A DNA stretch of 64,000 nucleotides. It comes from Ensifer aridi (GTDB lineage Bacteria > Pseudomonadota > Alphaproteobacteria > Rhizobiales > Rhizobiaceae). The position numbers were made by a program, and so were the translations under genes. A model generated the notes under the pieces. That model made no database searches, had not been told where the DNA came from, and saw nothing but the letters and a program-made list of their open reading frames with translations. Below, in pieces: positions 37,193 to 47,220 of this stretch (position 1 is its first letter; every line of letters starts with the position of its first letter). The DNA is taken from positions 1-64,000 of the forward strand of contig NZ_LUAV01000011.1 of NCBI RefSeq assembly GCF_002078505.1. Direction: 5' to 3'.

Positions 37193-38217
37193 TCCATCCT
37201 GAGGATGATCTTGCCGAAGACCTGACGCGATTCCATCCGCTCCAGCGCGCGGTCGATATCGGAAAGTCCGACCTCTGTGTCGATCACCGGATGAACGAGG
37301 CCACGCGCCATCTTCTGCATCGCGTTGGCCATGTTCTCCATGCGGCAGCCGAAGGAACCGAGCAGCTTCAGTTGCTGCTGAAAAAGCATCATCAGGTTCA
37401 CTTCGGTCGAAACGCCGGAGGTCGAGCCGCAGGTGACGAGACGTCCGCCCCGCTTCATCGACAGCATCGAACCGGCCCAGGTATCCTTGCCGACGTGTTC
37501 GAAAACCACATCGACGCCCTTCTTCTTCGTCAGTTTACGTACGACGCCTTCGAAACGATCGGTGCGGTAGTTGATGACGTGATCGGCGCCGAGCGCCTTC
37601 GCCCTTTCGATTTTATCGTCCGAGCCGACGGTGGTGATGACGGTGCAGCCGATCTTCTTGGCAAGCTGGATCGCCGCTGTGCCGATACCGGAGCCGCCGG
37701 CGTGGACGAGGATCGTCTCGCCGGGTTCCAGCTTGGCATTGTCGAAGAGCATGTGCTCGACCGTGCCGAAGGTGACGGGAGCAAGCGCTGCACCGACCGC
37801 ATCGACGCCCGGAGGTGCGGGAACGAGCAGGCGGGCGGGCAGGTTGACCTTCTCCTGCGCGAAACCATCCAGATGGAAGCCGTGCACGCCGCCGACATGT
37901 TCGCAGAGGTTATCGCGGCCCTCCTTGCATGGGCGGCAGAGACCGCAGGTGCGCGCACCGTAGATCGACACGAGTTGGCCCGGCAGAACATTGGCGACGC
38001 CGGGGCCGATGCTCTCGACGACGCCGGATGCCTCCGCTCCGATGACGAGCGGCATCTTGCGCTTGGCAAAGGCCATGCCGCGCCAGCCCCAGACGTCGAT
38101 ATGGTTGAGCGCAACCGCCTTGACCCGGAGCGTCACCTCACCCGGGCCCGGCGCTTCCGGCTCAGGAATGTCGGTGGTTTCCAGCTTGCGGTCGTCGAGC
38201 AGTTGCAGGGCACGCAT
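37189..38217 (-). CDS. adh2XL: Zinc-type alcohol dehydrogenase/reductase of the VLCFA operon
   Basis: 342 residues of the MDR family. GroES-like N-terminal domain with the structural-zinc cysteines in TCGLCRPCKEGRDNLCEHVG, and a Rossmann domain with HAGGSGIGTAAIQLAKK. The catalytic-zinc position lacks the usual Cys near residue 38 (ALNHIDVWGWRG), as in related enoyl-reductase-like members, so reduction of a double bond during chain extension is plausible. The symbol follows literature naming for this position. The AAAGGAAAG SD supports the start. Confidence 0.88.
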   Translation of the reverse strand: MRALQLLDDRKLETTDIPEPEAPGPGEVTLRVKAVALNHIDVWGWRGMAFAKRKMPLVIGAEASGVVESIGPGVANVLPGQLVSIYGARTCGLCRPCKEGRDNLCEHVGGVHGFHLDGFAQEKVNLPARLLVPAPPGVDAVGAALAPVTFGTVEHMLFDNAKLEPGETILVHAGGSGIGTAAIQLAKKIGCTVITTVGSDDKIERAKALGADHVINYRTDRFEGVVRKLTKKKGVDVVFEHVGKDTWAGSMLSMKRGGRLVTCGSTSGVSTEVNLMMLFQQQLKLLGSFGCRMENMANAMQKMARGLVHPVIDTEVGLSDIDRALERMESRQVFGKIILRMD

Positions 38218-38254
38218 GGTCTTTCCTTTTTTTATTTTCGAGCGTTTGCGCGTC

Positions 38255-39538
<1,284 letters not shown>

Positions 39539-39549
39539 GCGGAGCTCCT

Positions 39550-40752
39550 TTATTCCGCGGCAAGCACGGCGATGCCTTCGCCGCGGGCATGCCCGATGGT
39601 TGTGACGATCGCCGCCTTGGCTGGCGCCCCCATGGGCGCCTCGGCAACGGGATCGAAAGGCGGAACCTTCGCTGCGTTTCCGAGCGAAAGGGCGGCAAGG
39701 GCCATGCCGACGGGGAACTGCGCCTCGATGCCGTGGCCGACAAGACCGCCATAGGCGCGCACCGGCCGCCCGGCGAACTCGGTCTCGAGAAACGTCTTCT
39801 CGCGTTGAGTGAGATCATGGAAACCGCTGGCGCCCGCGAAGATGACGGTCGACTGCGGGTCGAGCTCTCTCGCCGGTTTCGCCAGGCCCCTGAGGCGTGC
39901 CTCAAGCCGGCCGTCCTCGCGGCCGCCGCGATCGCCGCCGATCGCCGCGATCGTGGCATAGATCCGGGCGCCCCGGGCTTCTGCATATTCGCGCGATTCA
40001 AGGACGAGGAAGGCGCCCACGGAGCCGAGGATCATGCCGCCACCGTTCTCAGGCTTGCGCGACCAGATCGGCTGCCATTCGCCGAGTGCGTGCCCCTGGA
40101 TCGCCTCGATCAGCAGGACGATATCGAGACGCTCGGCCGAAAAAGCGCCGCCGACCAAAGTATGCGTCGACTGCCCGGCCTGGATGCGGGCGAAGGCCGT
40201 TTCGATCGCGGAGATGCCTGCTGCCTCCTCACCCATGAATGTGCGCGACGAGCCGGTCACCTTGTGGACGATGGAGATATTGCCGGCGAGCAGGTTGGAA
40301 AGCTGTGCCAGGAAGAGCGTCGGGCGCAGTTCCGTCGTCAGCTTTTCGTTCAAAAGCCGTTCGCGGTCGTTGCGCTTCAGGGCCTCGTCGACGATCAGCG
40401 AGTCGACATTGATGTCGCGCTCGCCGCCTCCGGCCGCGACGATCATATCCATGCTGCCGCAGGCATCGAGATTGTCCTTGAGACCGGCGTCGTCGAGCGC
40501 AAGGCCGGCGGCGAAAACCCCAAGACGCTGCCAGTTCTCCATCTGCCGCTGGTCGCCGCGCTTCGGGATCTGCTGCGACCAGTCGATTTCCGGCAGCGGG
40601 TGGACCGGATAGGGAGCGAAGCGCTCCATTTCGATCCGCACCTTGGGCGGTTCGGCCGCGCGGAGCAGCGCCACATGCGGCTCGGCACCGACGCCCTGGC
40701 TCGTCACGATGCCGACCCCGGTGATCACCACATCGTTAGCGGATTTCGTCAT
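39550..40752 (-). CDS. fabF2XL: Ketosynthase-like protein lacking the catalytic cysteine (FabF2XL)
   Basis: 400 residues with the FabF fold (DVVITGVGIVTSQGVG at the start, AKAAIVTTIGHARGEG at the end). At the nucleophile position the sequence reads KVTGSSRTFMGEEAAG instead of TACASG, and the first catalytic His region reads IFAGASGFHDLTQ; only the second His (GLVGHGIE) is kept. It resembles the chain-length-factor subunit of type II polyketide synthases more than an active ketosynthase. The frame runs 41 codons upstream through fabZXL only by chance; the ATG at 40752 is right after the fabZXL stop. Confidence 0.9.
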   Translation of the reverse strand: MTKSANDVVITGVGIVTSQGVGAEPHVALLRAAEPPKVRIEMERFAPYPVHPLPEIDWSQQIPKRGDQRQMENWQRLGVFAAGLALDDAGLKDNLDACGSMDMIVAAGGGERDINVDSLIVDEALKRNDRERLLNEKLTTELRPTLFLAQLSNLLAGNISIVHKVTGSSRTFMGEEAAGISAIETAFARIQAGQSTHTLVGGAFSAERLDIVLLIEAIQGHALGEWQPIWSRKPENGGGMILGSVGAFLVLESREYAEARGARIYATIAAIGGDRGGREDGRLEARLRGLAKPARELDPQSTVIFAGASGFHDLTQREKTFLETEFAGRPVRAYGGLVGHGIEAQFPVGMALAALSLGNAAKVPPFDPVAEAPMGAPAKAAIVTTIGHARGEGIAVLAAE

Positions 40753-40754
40753 CT

Positions 40755-41231
40755 TCACTTCTCCGAACCGGCCGTCACGGCCATGAGTCCCAGTTCTTCC
40801 GCACGTTTGCGGACAATGTCTCCGAGCGGCACCTGGTCGAACGGAATCGTCCTCAGCTTCAACTGCGCATCGCATATCTTCTTGCCGCCCGACGAAATCT
40901 TGGCCTTCGTCACGGCGAAGCCGGATCCCTCATGTTCAAGCAGAGCCTCGATTTCAAGCTCGGCGGACGGCTCGACGAAGCTGCGCATCTTCGCACCGTC
41001 GACTGATATCAGGAACGGCATTGCGGCGAATTTCGTGGCGGCGAGCACCAGAAAGCCGGAAGCCTGCGCCATCGTTTCGATTAGCAGCACACCCGGGACC
41101 AGCGGATAGCCGGGAAAATGCCCCTCGAACACCGGACTCTTCTCCGGCACGACCGAGCGCGCCACAAGCCGCCCGGCCGCCAGATCGACGATCTCGATCC
41201 GGTCGATCATCTGGAAATATTCAAGCAGCAT
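40755..41231 (-). CDS. fabZXL: 3-hydroxyacyl-ACP dehydratase, VLCFA operon (FabZXL)
   Basis: 158 residues, hot-dog fold. The FabZ signature FEGHFPGYPLVPGVLLIETM contains the catalytic His, and the Glu follows in the same helix. It dehydrates 3-hydroxyacyl-AcpXL during synthesis of the C28 chain. It is three bases from fabF2XL, but 170 bp and a terminator hairpin separate it from acpXL. Confidence 0.93.
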   Translation of the reverse strand: MLLEYFQMIDRIEIVDLAAGRLVARSVVPEKSPVFEGHFPGYPLVPGVLLIETMAQASGFLVLAATKFAAMPFLISVDGAKMRSFVEPSAELEIEALLEHEGSGFAVTKAKISSGGKKICDAQLKLRTIPFDQVPLGDIVRKRAEELGLMAVTAGSEK

Positions 41232-41263
41232 GAAGGCTCATCCCATTCGTTTCGCGCTCAAGT

Positions 41264-41313
41264 AAAAATGCCGATGCCGCCTGTCAAGCGCGGGGCGCGA
41301 CAGGCGGCATCGG
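41264..41313 (-). terminator. Intrinsic terminator between acpXL and fabZXL
   Basis: A 15-bp perfect stem, GACAGGCGGCATCGG (41299-41313) pairing with CCGATGCCGCCTGTC (41271-41285), 13-base loop. On the minus strand it is followed after two bases by TTTTT (41268-41264). It sits inside the operon and should terminate a fraction of acpXL transcripts. Confidence 0.85.
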
Positions 41314-41360
41314 GAAAGGGACCGAACCGTGTCAGCGAAGGGTCGCTTAGGCTCTAAATA

Positions 41361-41413
41361 GATGAAGCGGGATACAGGCGGAAAACCGCTTCACACTTTT
41401 CCTCATCCCGCTT
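41361..41413. repeat. Short Sinorhizobium-type repeat overlapping the acpXL 3-prime end
   Basis: The segment with GATGAAGCGGGATACAGGCG, then GGAAAACCGCTTCACACTTT and TCCTCATCCCGC is a sequence I recall as widespread between rhizobial genes. Inverted parts GAAGCGG/CCGCTTC and AAGCGGGAT/ATCCCGC(TT) allow folding. It supplies the acpXL stop codon and last residues. Confidence 0.6.
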
Positions 41414-41684
41414 TGGCGGCCCGCAGGTCGTCGATCTTGGCGCAGAGGTTCTTCAGCACGAAGTATTCCTCGGTCGAGACCTTGCCCTCGTTCACTTCCT
41501 GGGTCCACTGTTCCAGGGGAATCTTGATGCCGAATTCCTTGTCGATCGCAAAGACGATGTCGAGGAAGTCCAGACTGTCGATGCCGAGATCGTCGATCGT
41601 GTGGCTTTCCGGCTTGATCGTTTCGCGGTCGATCTCGCTCGTCTCCGCAATAATATCGGCAACCTTGTCGAATGTAGCTGTCAC
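41403..41684 (-). CDS. acpXL: Acyl carrier protein AcpXL for the lipid A very-long-chain fatty acid
   Basis: 93 residues, acidic. The phosphopantetheine attachment serine is in [15 protein letters not shown] (Ser37), followed by the AcpXL-specific [20 protein letters not shown]. It carries the growing C28 chain. I chose the GTG at 41684 because AGAGGT lies six bases before it; the ATG two codons upstream would almost touch the SD. It is first in the VLCFA operon, and a terminator after it probably lets it be made in excess over the enzymes. Confidence 0.94.
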   Translation of the reverse strand: MTATFDKVADIIAETSEIDRETIKPESHTIDDLGIDSLDFLDIVFAIDKEFGIKIPLEQWTQEVNEGKVSTEEYFVLKNLCAKIDDLRAAKAG

Positions 41685-41881
41685 GCGCATACCTCTTAAA
41701 AATCGAGTCTTGGCGAACCCTATAGAAAAATGCACCGCAAAAGCCAATGCCCCACGGCCTTTTGCGACCGCTATTTGAGAAACGCTGTTGCCGAACGGCT
41801 GCGGCCGGATGAAAGCGGCCCAGTGCGCACCGGCATCCTCACCCCGCGGACATCCATGACTGATCGGCGCCGAGCAAGCCG

Positions 41882-42634
41882 CTATTCGAAACAGGCGGCA
41901 GCGAGACGCGGATCGTCGAGAAGAATCGCGTCGGGGGCGATGGAATGCAGCCTTTCAAGCCCGTCTCGATCGATTGCGCCGACAGGAAATGGAAGATACT
42001 CCGGCAACGGCATCGACCGCGGCTGACCGACCATCACCGCAAGGCGCATTCCAGTCTCACGAATGACGGCCGCGCCTTCGGCCGTCGCAGCTCCCTGCCA
42101 GAGCCTGAACCAGTTCGCCCCTGCCTCTTGCGCCCCCGTGGCGGAATCCGGCTCCTCCAGGAAGGCAAGAATCGCAATGTCCGGCCGGGCGGCACGGGCA
42201 GCAACGATAAGATCGATACCGCGCAGGCCGAGCATTGTTCGCTCGACCGCGTTCGCGCGCACGATTTCATCGATGACGCGCGGTATCTGCGGCTCGTCGG
42301 TGAGCTTGATATCCAAGACGACGCCCAGTGAACCGCTGGCCGCGAGCGCTTCGCCGAGCATCATTAGCGCCGGGAACAGTCGACGCAACGTCGCAGGGTC
42401 GAGATCGGCCACGGCGCGCGGGTCACCGCAAAGCCGGCGGAGGTCGACGTCGTGGAAACAAACGAGAGCGCCGTCCCTCGTCAGTCGAACATCCGTTTCG
42501 ATGGCGTCCGCCCCGGCTCGAGCCGCCGCGTGCAGCGCTTCTATGCTGTTCTCGGTGGCAAGCGCCGCGCCGCCGCGACGCGCGATGATGCGGGGTTTGC
42601 GTTCGGACGGGCCGGTCCACCAGTGAGTGGTCAT
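41882..42634 (-). CDS. Glycerophosphodiester phosphodiesterase family protein with altered active site
   Basis: 250 residues, TIM-barrel GDPD fold: [20 protein letters not shown], then [20 protein letters not shown] with the following HDVDL. Family members hydrolyse glycerophosphodiesters to glycerol 3-phosphate. The catalytic His of the usual HRG motif is replaced by Arg (codon CGT), while the second His (CFHDVDL) and the metal Glu/Asp pair (IETD) are kept. Activity is therefore doubtful. No signal peptide. The ATG at 42634 has GGAAGG upstream. It is next to, but not clearly co-functional with, the cobalamin genes. Confidence 0.85.
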   Translation of the reverse strand: MTTHWWTGPSERKPRIIARRGGAALATENSIEALHAAARAGADAIETDVRLTRDGALVCFHDVDLRRLCGDPRAVADLDPATLRRLFPALMMLGEALAASGSLGVVLDIKLTDEPQIPRVIDEIVRANAVERTMLGLRGIDLIVAARAARPDIAILAFLEEPDSATGAQEAGANWFRLWQGAATAEGAAVIRETGMRLAVMVGQPRSMPLPEYLPFPVGAIDRDGLERLHSIAPDAILLDDPRLAAACFE

Positions 42635-42650
42635 CGCGCCTTCCGCGTTG

Positions 42651-43634
42651 CTATAGAGCCAGGAACGCCAAGGCCAGGGCGGCAAAGGCAAGGGTCATCG
42701 CAGAACAGGCGGAGTAGAAAACGGAAACAGCGGCGTCGATATCGTCCGCGCTGGCGACCGCTCGGCCTGAACCGTGGATCATCGGCTCGTCCACCGCTAC
42801 GCCGCCATAGACCCTGGGCCCCGCAAGCTGGAGATCGAGCGCCCCCGCCATTGCAGCCTCGGGCCAGCCGGAATTGGGCGAGCGATGGAAGTGATGGTCG
42901 CGTCGCGCGACGTCGATCGCGGTCCGCCCCTCTTCGACGCCCCGTTTGAAATAGGCGCCGGCGGCAATGAGGAAGACGGAAAGCCGAGCAGCCGGCAGGT
43001 TGGCGATATCGTCCAGCCGCGCCGAAGCCCAACCGAAATGGAGATATTTCGGGCTCTTGTGGCCGATCATTGAATCGGCGGTGTTCAGCATCTTGTAGGC
43101 CAGCAGCCCGGGAAGCCCGCCGAGCGCATACCAGAGAGCCGGCGCAACGACCCCGTCGGAAAAATTCTCGGCAAGACTCTCGATCGCCGCGCGGCAGACG
43201 GCGGGCTCGTCGAGCGTCTTCGGATCGCGGCCGACGATCATGGACACCGCCTCGCGACCGCCGGAAAGCCCGTCGCGACGCAGGCCGCGGGCAACCCGAA
43301 TCACGTGGTCGGCGAGGCTCTTCTGCGCGAGGAACACCGCAACAGTGATCGCCTCGAGGACGAAACCGAGGGAACCGAGAACATCGAACAGCCGGTTGAG
43401 CACCACTCCGACGGCCATGCTGACCGCGATCAGGATCAGGATCGCTGCGAGCCCCCGCATCTTCCGCCAGCCGTCGCTGACCTTACCGCGGTTAAGCGCG
43501 TCGTCGAAGAAGCCGATCGCCTTTCCGAAAAACACTACCGGATGCGTCAGGCGCGACCAGAGCCAGTCCGGATCGCCGACGAGACGGTCGATCAAGAGGG
43601 CGATGACGAGGATGGAGAAAATTTCGGCCGACAC
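42651..43634 (-). CDS. cobD: Adenosylcobinamide-phosphate synthase CobD (CbiB)
   Basis: 327 residues, an integral membrane protein of the CbiB/CobD family. Family segments are LIDRLVGDPDWLWSRLTHPV, HVIRVARGLRRDGLSGGREA, AAIESLAENFSDGVVAPALW and NTADSMIGHKSPKYLHFGWA. It attaches the aminopropanol (phosphate) arm to adenosylcobyric acid. The GTG start directly follows the cobC stop, with AGGAG 7 bases before it. Confidence 0.95.
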   Translation of the reverse strand: MSAEIFSILVIALLIDRLVGDPDWLWSRLTHPVVFFGKAIGFFDDALNRGKVSDGWRKMRGLAAILILIAVSMAVGVVLNRLFDVLGSLGFVLEAITVAVFLAQKSLADHVIRVARGLRRDGLSGGREAVSMIVGRDPKTLDEPAVCRAAIESLAENFSDGVVAPALWYALGGLPGLLAYKMLNTADSMIGHKSPKYLHFGWASARLDDIANLPAARLSVFLIAAGAYFKRGVEEGRTAIDVARRDHHFHRSPNSGWPEAAMAGALDLQLAGPRVYGGVAVDEPMIHGSGRAVASADDIDAAVSVFYSACSAMTLAFAALALAFLAL

Positions 43635-44636
43635 TTAGACTCCTGCCCTGTTCAAGGCTTCCGCAAGGCGACGATCGCCGTTTACATCCGCCGAAAGGCC
43701 GATGCGTAGCCAGCGCGGGTTGTAATCGAACTTGCGCGTCAGGATGTGCGCTTCGCAAAGCGCCGCATGCAGATCGTTTGCCCGCTCATGCACGACGAGC
43801 GCGAAGAGCCCCGTGCCGCCGGCGACTTGGAGCCCCGCCTTTCGCAGAACCGAATCGAGCGCGGCCCTGCGTTCAAGGATACGGCCCTTGATCTGGCTCG
43901 TATCACTCTCCATCAGCTTCGCGGAAACGGCGAGTGCCGGACCGGAAACCGCCCAGGGGCCGAGGCGCTCCCGCAGAACCTCCAGCACCGGCTCGGCTGC
44001 GACGACGAAGCCCAGCCGCAGGCCGGCAAGGCCGAAGAACTTGCCGAAGGAGCGAAAAACGACGAGGTTGTCGTGGGCGCCCACATGCGGCGCAACGCTC
44101 GCCTCCGGTTGGAGATCGCCGAATGCTTCGTCGACGACGAGAAGGCCGTCATGGGCCTTCATCGCCTTCGCCATGGCCAGGATCGCCTGCGGCGGGAAAA
44201 GCCTTCCGGTCGGATTGTTGGGATTGACGACCACGGCGAGGCCGTGCCGGTTGGCGAGATCCTCGACGCTCTCGATGAAATCCAGGGCGAAGCCGGCCGC
44301 CGTCAGCACACGAGCATATTCGCCATAAGTCGGCGCGAATATGGCGGCACGTTTCCCCACATCCGCAAGTTGGGGCAGCAGTTGAATGACCGCCTGCGTG
44401 CCGGGGACCGGCAGTGGCAACACGCCACCTGCTAGGTAGTAGCGGCTTGCCGCCGCGCGCGCCGCATCCTCGATATGCCGGTCCGGCAGCCGTTGCCAGA
44501 CGCGCGCTTCGATCTCAGGAAGCGCAGCCGGGCACGGGTTGATGCCGGTCGAAAGGTCGAGCCAGTCGGCGGGTGCGCCGCCGAAGCGAGCCGCAGCCTC
44601 CGTGATTGCGCCACCGTGAATGATCGGAGCGGTCAT
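43635..44636 (-). CDS. cobC: Threonine-phosphate decarboxylase CobC
   Basis: 333 residues, a PLP-dependent fold type I aminotransferase-like enzyme. Recognisable parts are WLDLSTGINPCP, VVVNPNNPTGRLFPPQ, VVDEAFGDLQPEASV and the PLP-lysine segment VVFRSFGKFFGLAGLRLG. It makes (R)-1-amino-2-propanol phosphate for the nucleotide loop of cobalamin, the substrate partner of CobD. The frame extends 180 codons upstream inside cobB; the ATG at 44636, three bases after the cobB stop, is the real start. Confidence 0.93.
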   Translation of the reverse strand: MTAPIIHGGAITEAAARFGGAPADWLDLSTGINPCPAALPEIEARVWQRLPDRHIEDAARAAASRYYLAGGVLPLPVPGTQAVIQLLPQLADVGKRAAIFAPTYGEYARVLTAAGFALDFIESVEDLANRHGLAVVVNPNNPTGRLFPPQAILAMAKAMKAHDGLLVVDEAFGDLQPEASVAPHVGAHDNLVVFRSFGKFFGLAGLRLGFVVAAEPVLEVLRERLGPWAVSGPALAVSAKLMESDTSQIKGRILERRAALDSVLRKAGLQVAGGTGLFALVVHERANDLHAALCEAHILTRKFDYNPRWLRIGLSADVNGDRRLAEALNRAGV

Positions 44637-44638
44637 GG

Positions 44639-45937
44639 TTATTCCGAACGATCGATCAGATGCATGAAGGAACCGGCGACGTTGCCCCGGCGAAGACCTG
44701 CGCGGCCAAGCTCGAGACCCGCGGCGTCCTTGACCGCGAAGAGCTGCTCGGCCGCCCCCTCCGAAACGATGGTCGCATAGTGGAATTCGTGCGCGGTCAT
44801 CGGTCCATCGAAAAATGCGTTGTCGAGCGGCGCCACGCGCCGATACCCGAGGTGCCGCTTGCGCTCTGCGAAACTGGTGACGAGCGGCAGCAGACCGAGC
44901 ATCTCGTAGCGCCTGCCGTCGGCCGCGACAAGCCCCTCGCCCAGCGTCATGTAGCCGCCGCACTCCCCGAAGATCCGAGTACCCTGCTCGGCCGCACGCC
45001 GCATTGCGGAGCGAAAATGCAAGGCACCGGCAAGCCGCTCGACATGCAATTCCGGATAGCCGCCGGGAAGATAGACCGCATCGACGCTCGCATCGGGCGC
45101 TTCGTCGTCCAGCGGCGAAAAGAACGAGAGTTCGGCCCCCTGCGCACGCCAGCCGGACAGCAGATGCTCGTAGCAAAAGGCGAAAGCGACATCTTGGGCG
45201 ATAGCGATCCGCTGGCCGAGCGGCCTGAGCGCCCTGGCTGCGGGCATCGTTCGCGGCTTCGAGGGCGCCGCCGCCGCGGCGAGTATGGCGTCAAGATCGC
45301 AACCTGACGCAACGCGCACGGCCGCATGGTCGATGAAGGATTCGAGCGTCCCGTGTTCGCCTGCCTGGACGAGCCCCAGATGCCGTTCCGGCAGCTTCAA
45401 TGCGCTGTCCTGACGCAGCACCCCGAAGATCGGGATGTCGACACGCCGAAGGGCGTCGCGGAGCATCGCCTCGTGCCGGTCGCTGCCGACCCTGTTGAGG
45501 ATAACGCCGGCGAGCCGGATATCGGCGCGATGATCGGCATAGCCGCGGACCAGGGCCGCAACCGAATGGGAGAGACGGGCACAATCGACGACGAGGATCA
45601 CGGCCAGCCCAAGCGTCGCGGCAAGATCCGCTGGCGACCCCGTGCCATCGGTCGCGCCGTCGAAGAGTCCCATCATCGCCTCGACGATTAGCGTAGAGCC
45701 GTCTCCCGTGGCCGCCGCCGCATTGGCGAGGAGCAGTTCTCTCCGCATCGCCCAAGGATCATAGTTGAGGCAGGGCTCGCCGCTTGCCGCCGTGTGAAAC
45801 GCTGGATCGATATAGTCCGGCCCTGCCTTGCCCGGTGCGATGGCGACCCCGCGCTTCTTCAGCGCCCGCATCAGGCCGAGCGCGACCGTCGTCTTGCCCG
45901 AGCCGGAGCTCGGAGCAGCAATCATAATGCCGCTCAT
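44639..45937 (-). CDS. cobB: Cobyrinic acid a,c-diamide synthase CobB
   Basis: 432 residues. The N-terminal P-loop is IMIAAPSSGSGKTTVALGLM, and the C-terminal class I glutamine amidotransferase domain has the nucleophile Cys in IFGECGGYMTLGEG and His in AHEFHYATI. It amidates the a and c side chains using ATP and glutamine, directly before cobalt insertion by CobN in the aerobic pathway. Its ATG overlaps the cobA stop by four bases. Confidence 0.95.
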   Translation of the reverse strand: MSGIMIAAPSSGSGKTTVALGLMRALKKRGVAIAPGKAGPDYIDPAFHTAASGEPCLNYDPWAMRRELLLANAAAATGDGSTLIVEAMMGLFDGATDGTGSPADLAATLGLAVILVVDCARLSHSVAALVRGYADHRADIRLAGVILNRVGSDRHEAMLRDALRRVDIPIFGVLRQDSALKLPERHLGLVQAGEHGTLESFIDHAAVRVASGCDLDAILAAAAAPSKPRTMPAARALRPLGQRIAIAQDVAFAFCYEHLLSGWRAQGAELSFFSPLDDEAPDASVDAVYLPGGYPELHVERLAGALHFRSAMRRAAEQGTRIFGECGGYMTLGEGLVAADGRRYEMLGLLPLVTSFAERKRHLGYRRVAPLDNAFFDGPMTAHEFHYATIVSEGAAEQLFAVKDAAGLELGRAGLRRGNVAGSFMHLIDRSE

Positions 45938-46776
45938 GCCGGGTTCCGAAGGATGCGGCTCGAAAACGGGTCGGCCACCAGTGCACGACCATTGAGCGCG
46001 CCGAGCCAGTCGAGTGACGGGCGGAGGCGGACGACCTCGCCGACGACGACGATCGCCGGCGGCTCGAGGCCGGAGGCCGCGACATCGGCTTCTGCGCGCG
46101 ACAGCGTGGTCTCGAGCACTACCTGCTCCGGCGTCGCGGCGTTGCAGACGAAGGCAACCGGCTCCTCCGGCGATCGGCCGGCGCCGATGAGATTCGCCGA
46201 AATCTGGCCGATATGCTTCATTGCCATATACATGACGATCACCGGCGAACCCTTGGCGACGCCCTCCCAATTGATCCGGTCGGGCACCACGCCGGACGAA
46301 TCGTGACCGGTTAGAAAGGTGACCGCATGATTGACCTCGCGATGCGTCACGGGAATCCCGGCATAGGCGAGCCCACCAATGCCGGCTGTGATGCCCGGCA
46401 CGATGCGAAACGGAATGCCATGCTCGACGAGCGTCAGCGCCTCCTCGCCGCCGCGGCCGAAGACGAAAGGATCGCCGCCCTTGAGGCGCAACACCCTGAG
46501 CCCGGCGCGCGCAAGCTCGACGAGTCTGAGCGAAATGTCGCGCTGCTTCGGCGACGGCTTGCCGCCACGCTTTCCCGCGAATTCAAGCGTCGCGCCGGCT
46601 TTCGCCAGCTTCAGGCAGTCGCCATTGACCAGAGCATCGTGAACGATCACGTCCGCCTGGCGCAGCGCGTTGGCCGCATGCAGGGTCAAGAGACCGGGGT
46701 CGCCCGGGCCTGCCCCGACAAGCCAGACGGTACCCGGTTGGAGTTCAGGCAGGCCGGCAAATAAGGTATCCGTCAT
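45934..46776 (-). CDS. cobA: Uroporphyrinogen-III C-methyltransferase CobA
   Basis: 280 residues. The signatures GTVWLVGAGPGDPGLLTLHA and LRLKGGDPFVFGRGGEE plus VPGITAGIGGLAYAGIPVTH are those of SAM-dependent uroporphyrinogen III methyltransferases. It makes precorrin-2, the entry point of cobalamin synthesis. GGGAG lies before the ATG; 6 bp separate it from cobE. Confidence 0.95.
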   Translation of the reverse strand: MTDTLFAGLPELQPGTVWLVGAGPGDPGLLTLHAANALRQADVIVHDALVNGDCLKLAKAGATLEFAGKRGGKPSPKQRDISLRLVELARAGLRVLRLKGGDPFVFGRGGEEALTLVEHGIPFRIVPGITAGIGGLAYAGIPVTHREVNHAVTFLTGHDSSGVVPDRINWEGVAKGSPVIVMYMAMKHIGQISANLIGAGRSPEEPVAFVCNAATPEQVVLETTLSRAEADVAASGLEPPAIVVVGEVVRLRPSLDWLGALNGRALVADPFSSRILRNPA

Positions 46777-46782
46777 CGTCTC

Positions 46783-47220
46783 TTACTCCCGGTCGAACGA
46801 AGCAGTGGAAACGGCGCCGGCTATCGCCGCCGTTGCGCGCGCCGAGCGGATCTTCGGCACGATCAGGACCGCATCCCGCCCAGCCCCGGCAAGCGCGGCC
46901 CCTTCCGCAACGCCATGGCAGCCGGTATGGGCGAAGACGATCTCGGATGGGCTTTGCAACCGCTCCGCCTCCGCCTCGAGCGTTGCTGCGTCAAAAAAGC
47001 GAAGCGGCACGGCAAAGTGTTGCGCAGCGGCGTGAACGGCGGGTTCCTCCGAACGCGTATCGAGGGAGACGATGAGAGCGAGATCGCTCCCGCAGGCGCC
47101 CGCATCCGCCAGCGCCCGTTCCGCAAGCGCGATCACTTCCCCCGGTGGCGTGTGGCGCTCGCAGCCGAGACCCAGCACGAACTTTCCAATGGTGACGGCT
47201 GGTCCCTCGGCCGAAGACAT
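46783..47220 (-). CDS. cobE: Cobalamin biosynthesis protein CobE
   Basis: 145 residues, the size of the CobE/CbiG_C family. Typical parts are KFVLGLGCERHTPPGEVIAL, ALIVSLDTRSEEPAVHAAA and FAHTGCHGVAEGAALA. The biochemical role of CobE is not settled; it is found only with aerobic cobalamin genes. It is the first gene of cobE-A-B-C-D. An AGGGAG precedes the start. No B12 riboswitch is visible upstream. Confidence 0.9.
   Translation of the reverse strand: MSSAEGPAVTIGKFVLGLGCERHTPPGEVIALAERALADAGACGSDLALIVSLDTRSEEPAVHAAAQHFAVPLRFFDAATLEAEAERLQSPSEIVFAHTGCHGVAEGAALAGAGRDAVLIVPKIRSARATAAIAGAVSTASFDRE

Noticed and set aside
43635..45176. 513-codon minus frame starting inside cobB
   Set aside because: The first 180 codons are an out-of-frame shadow of cobB with Arg/Ala-rich composition; the real cobC starts at 44636.
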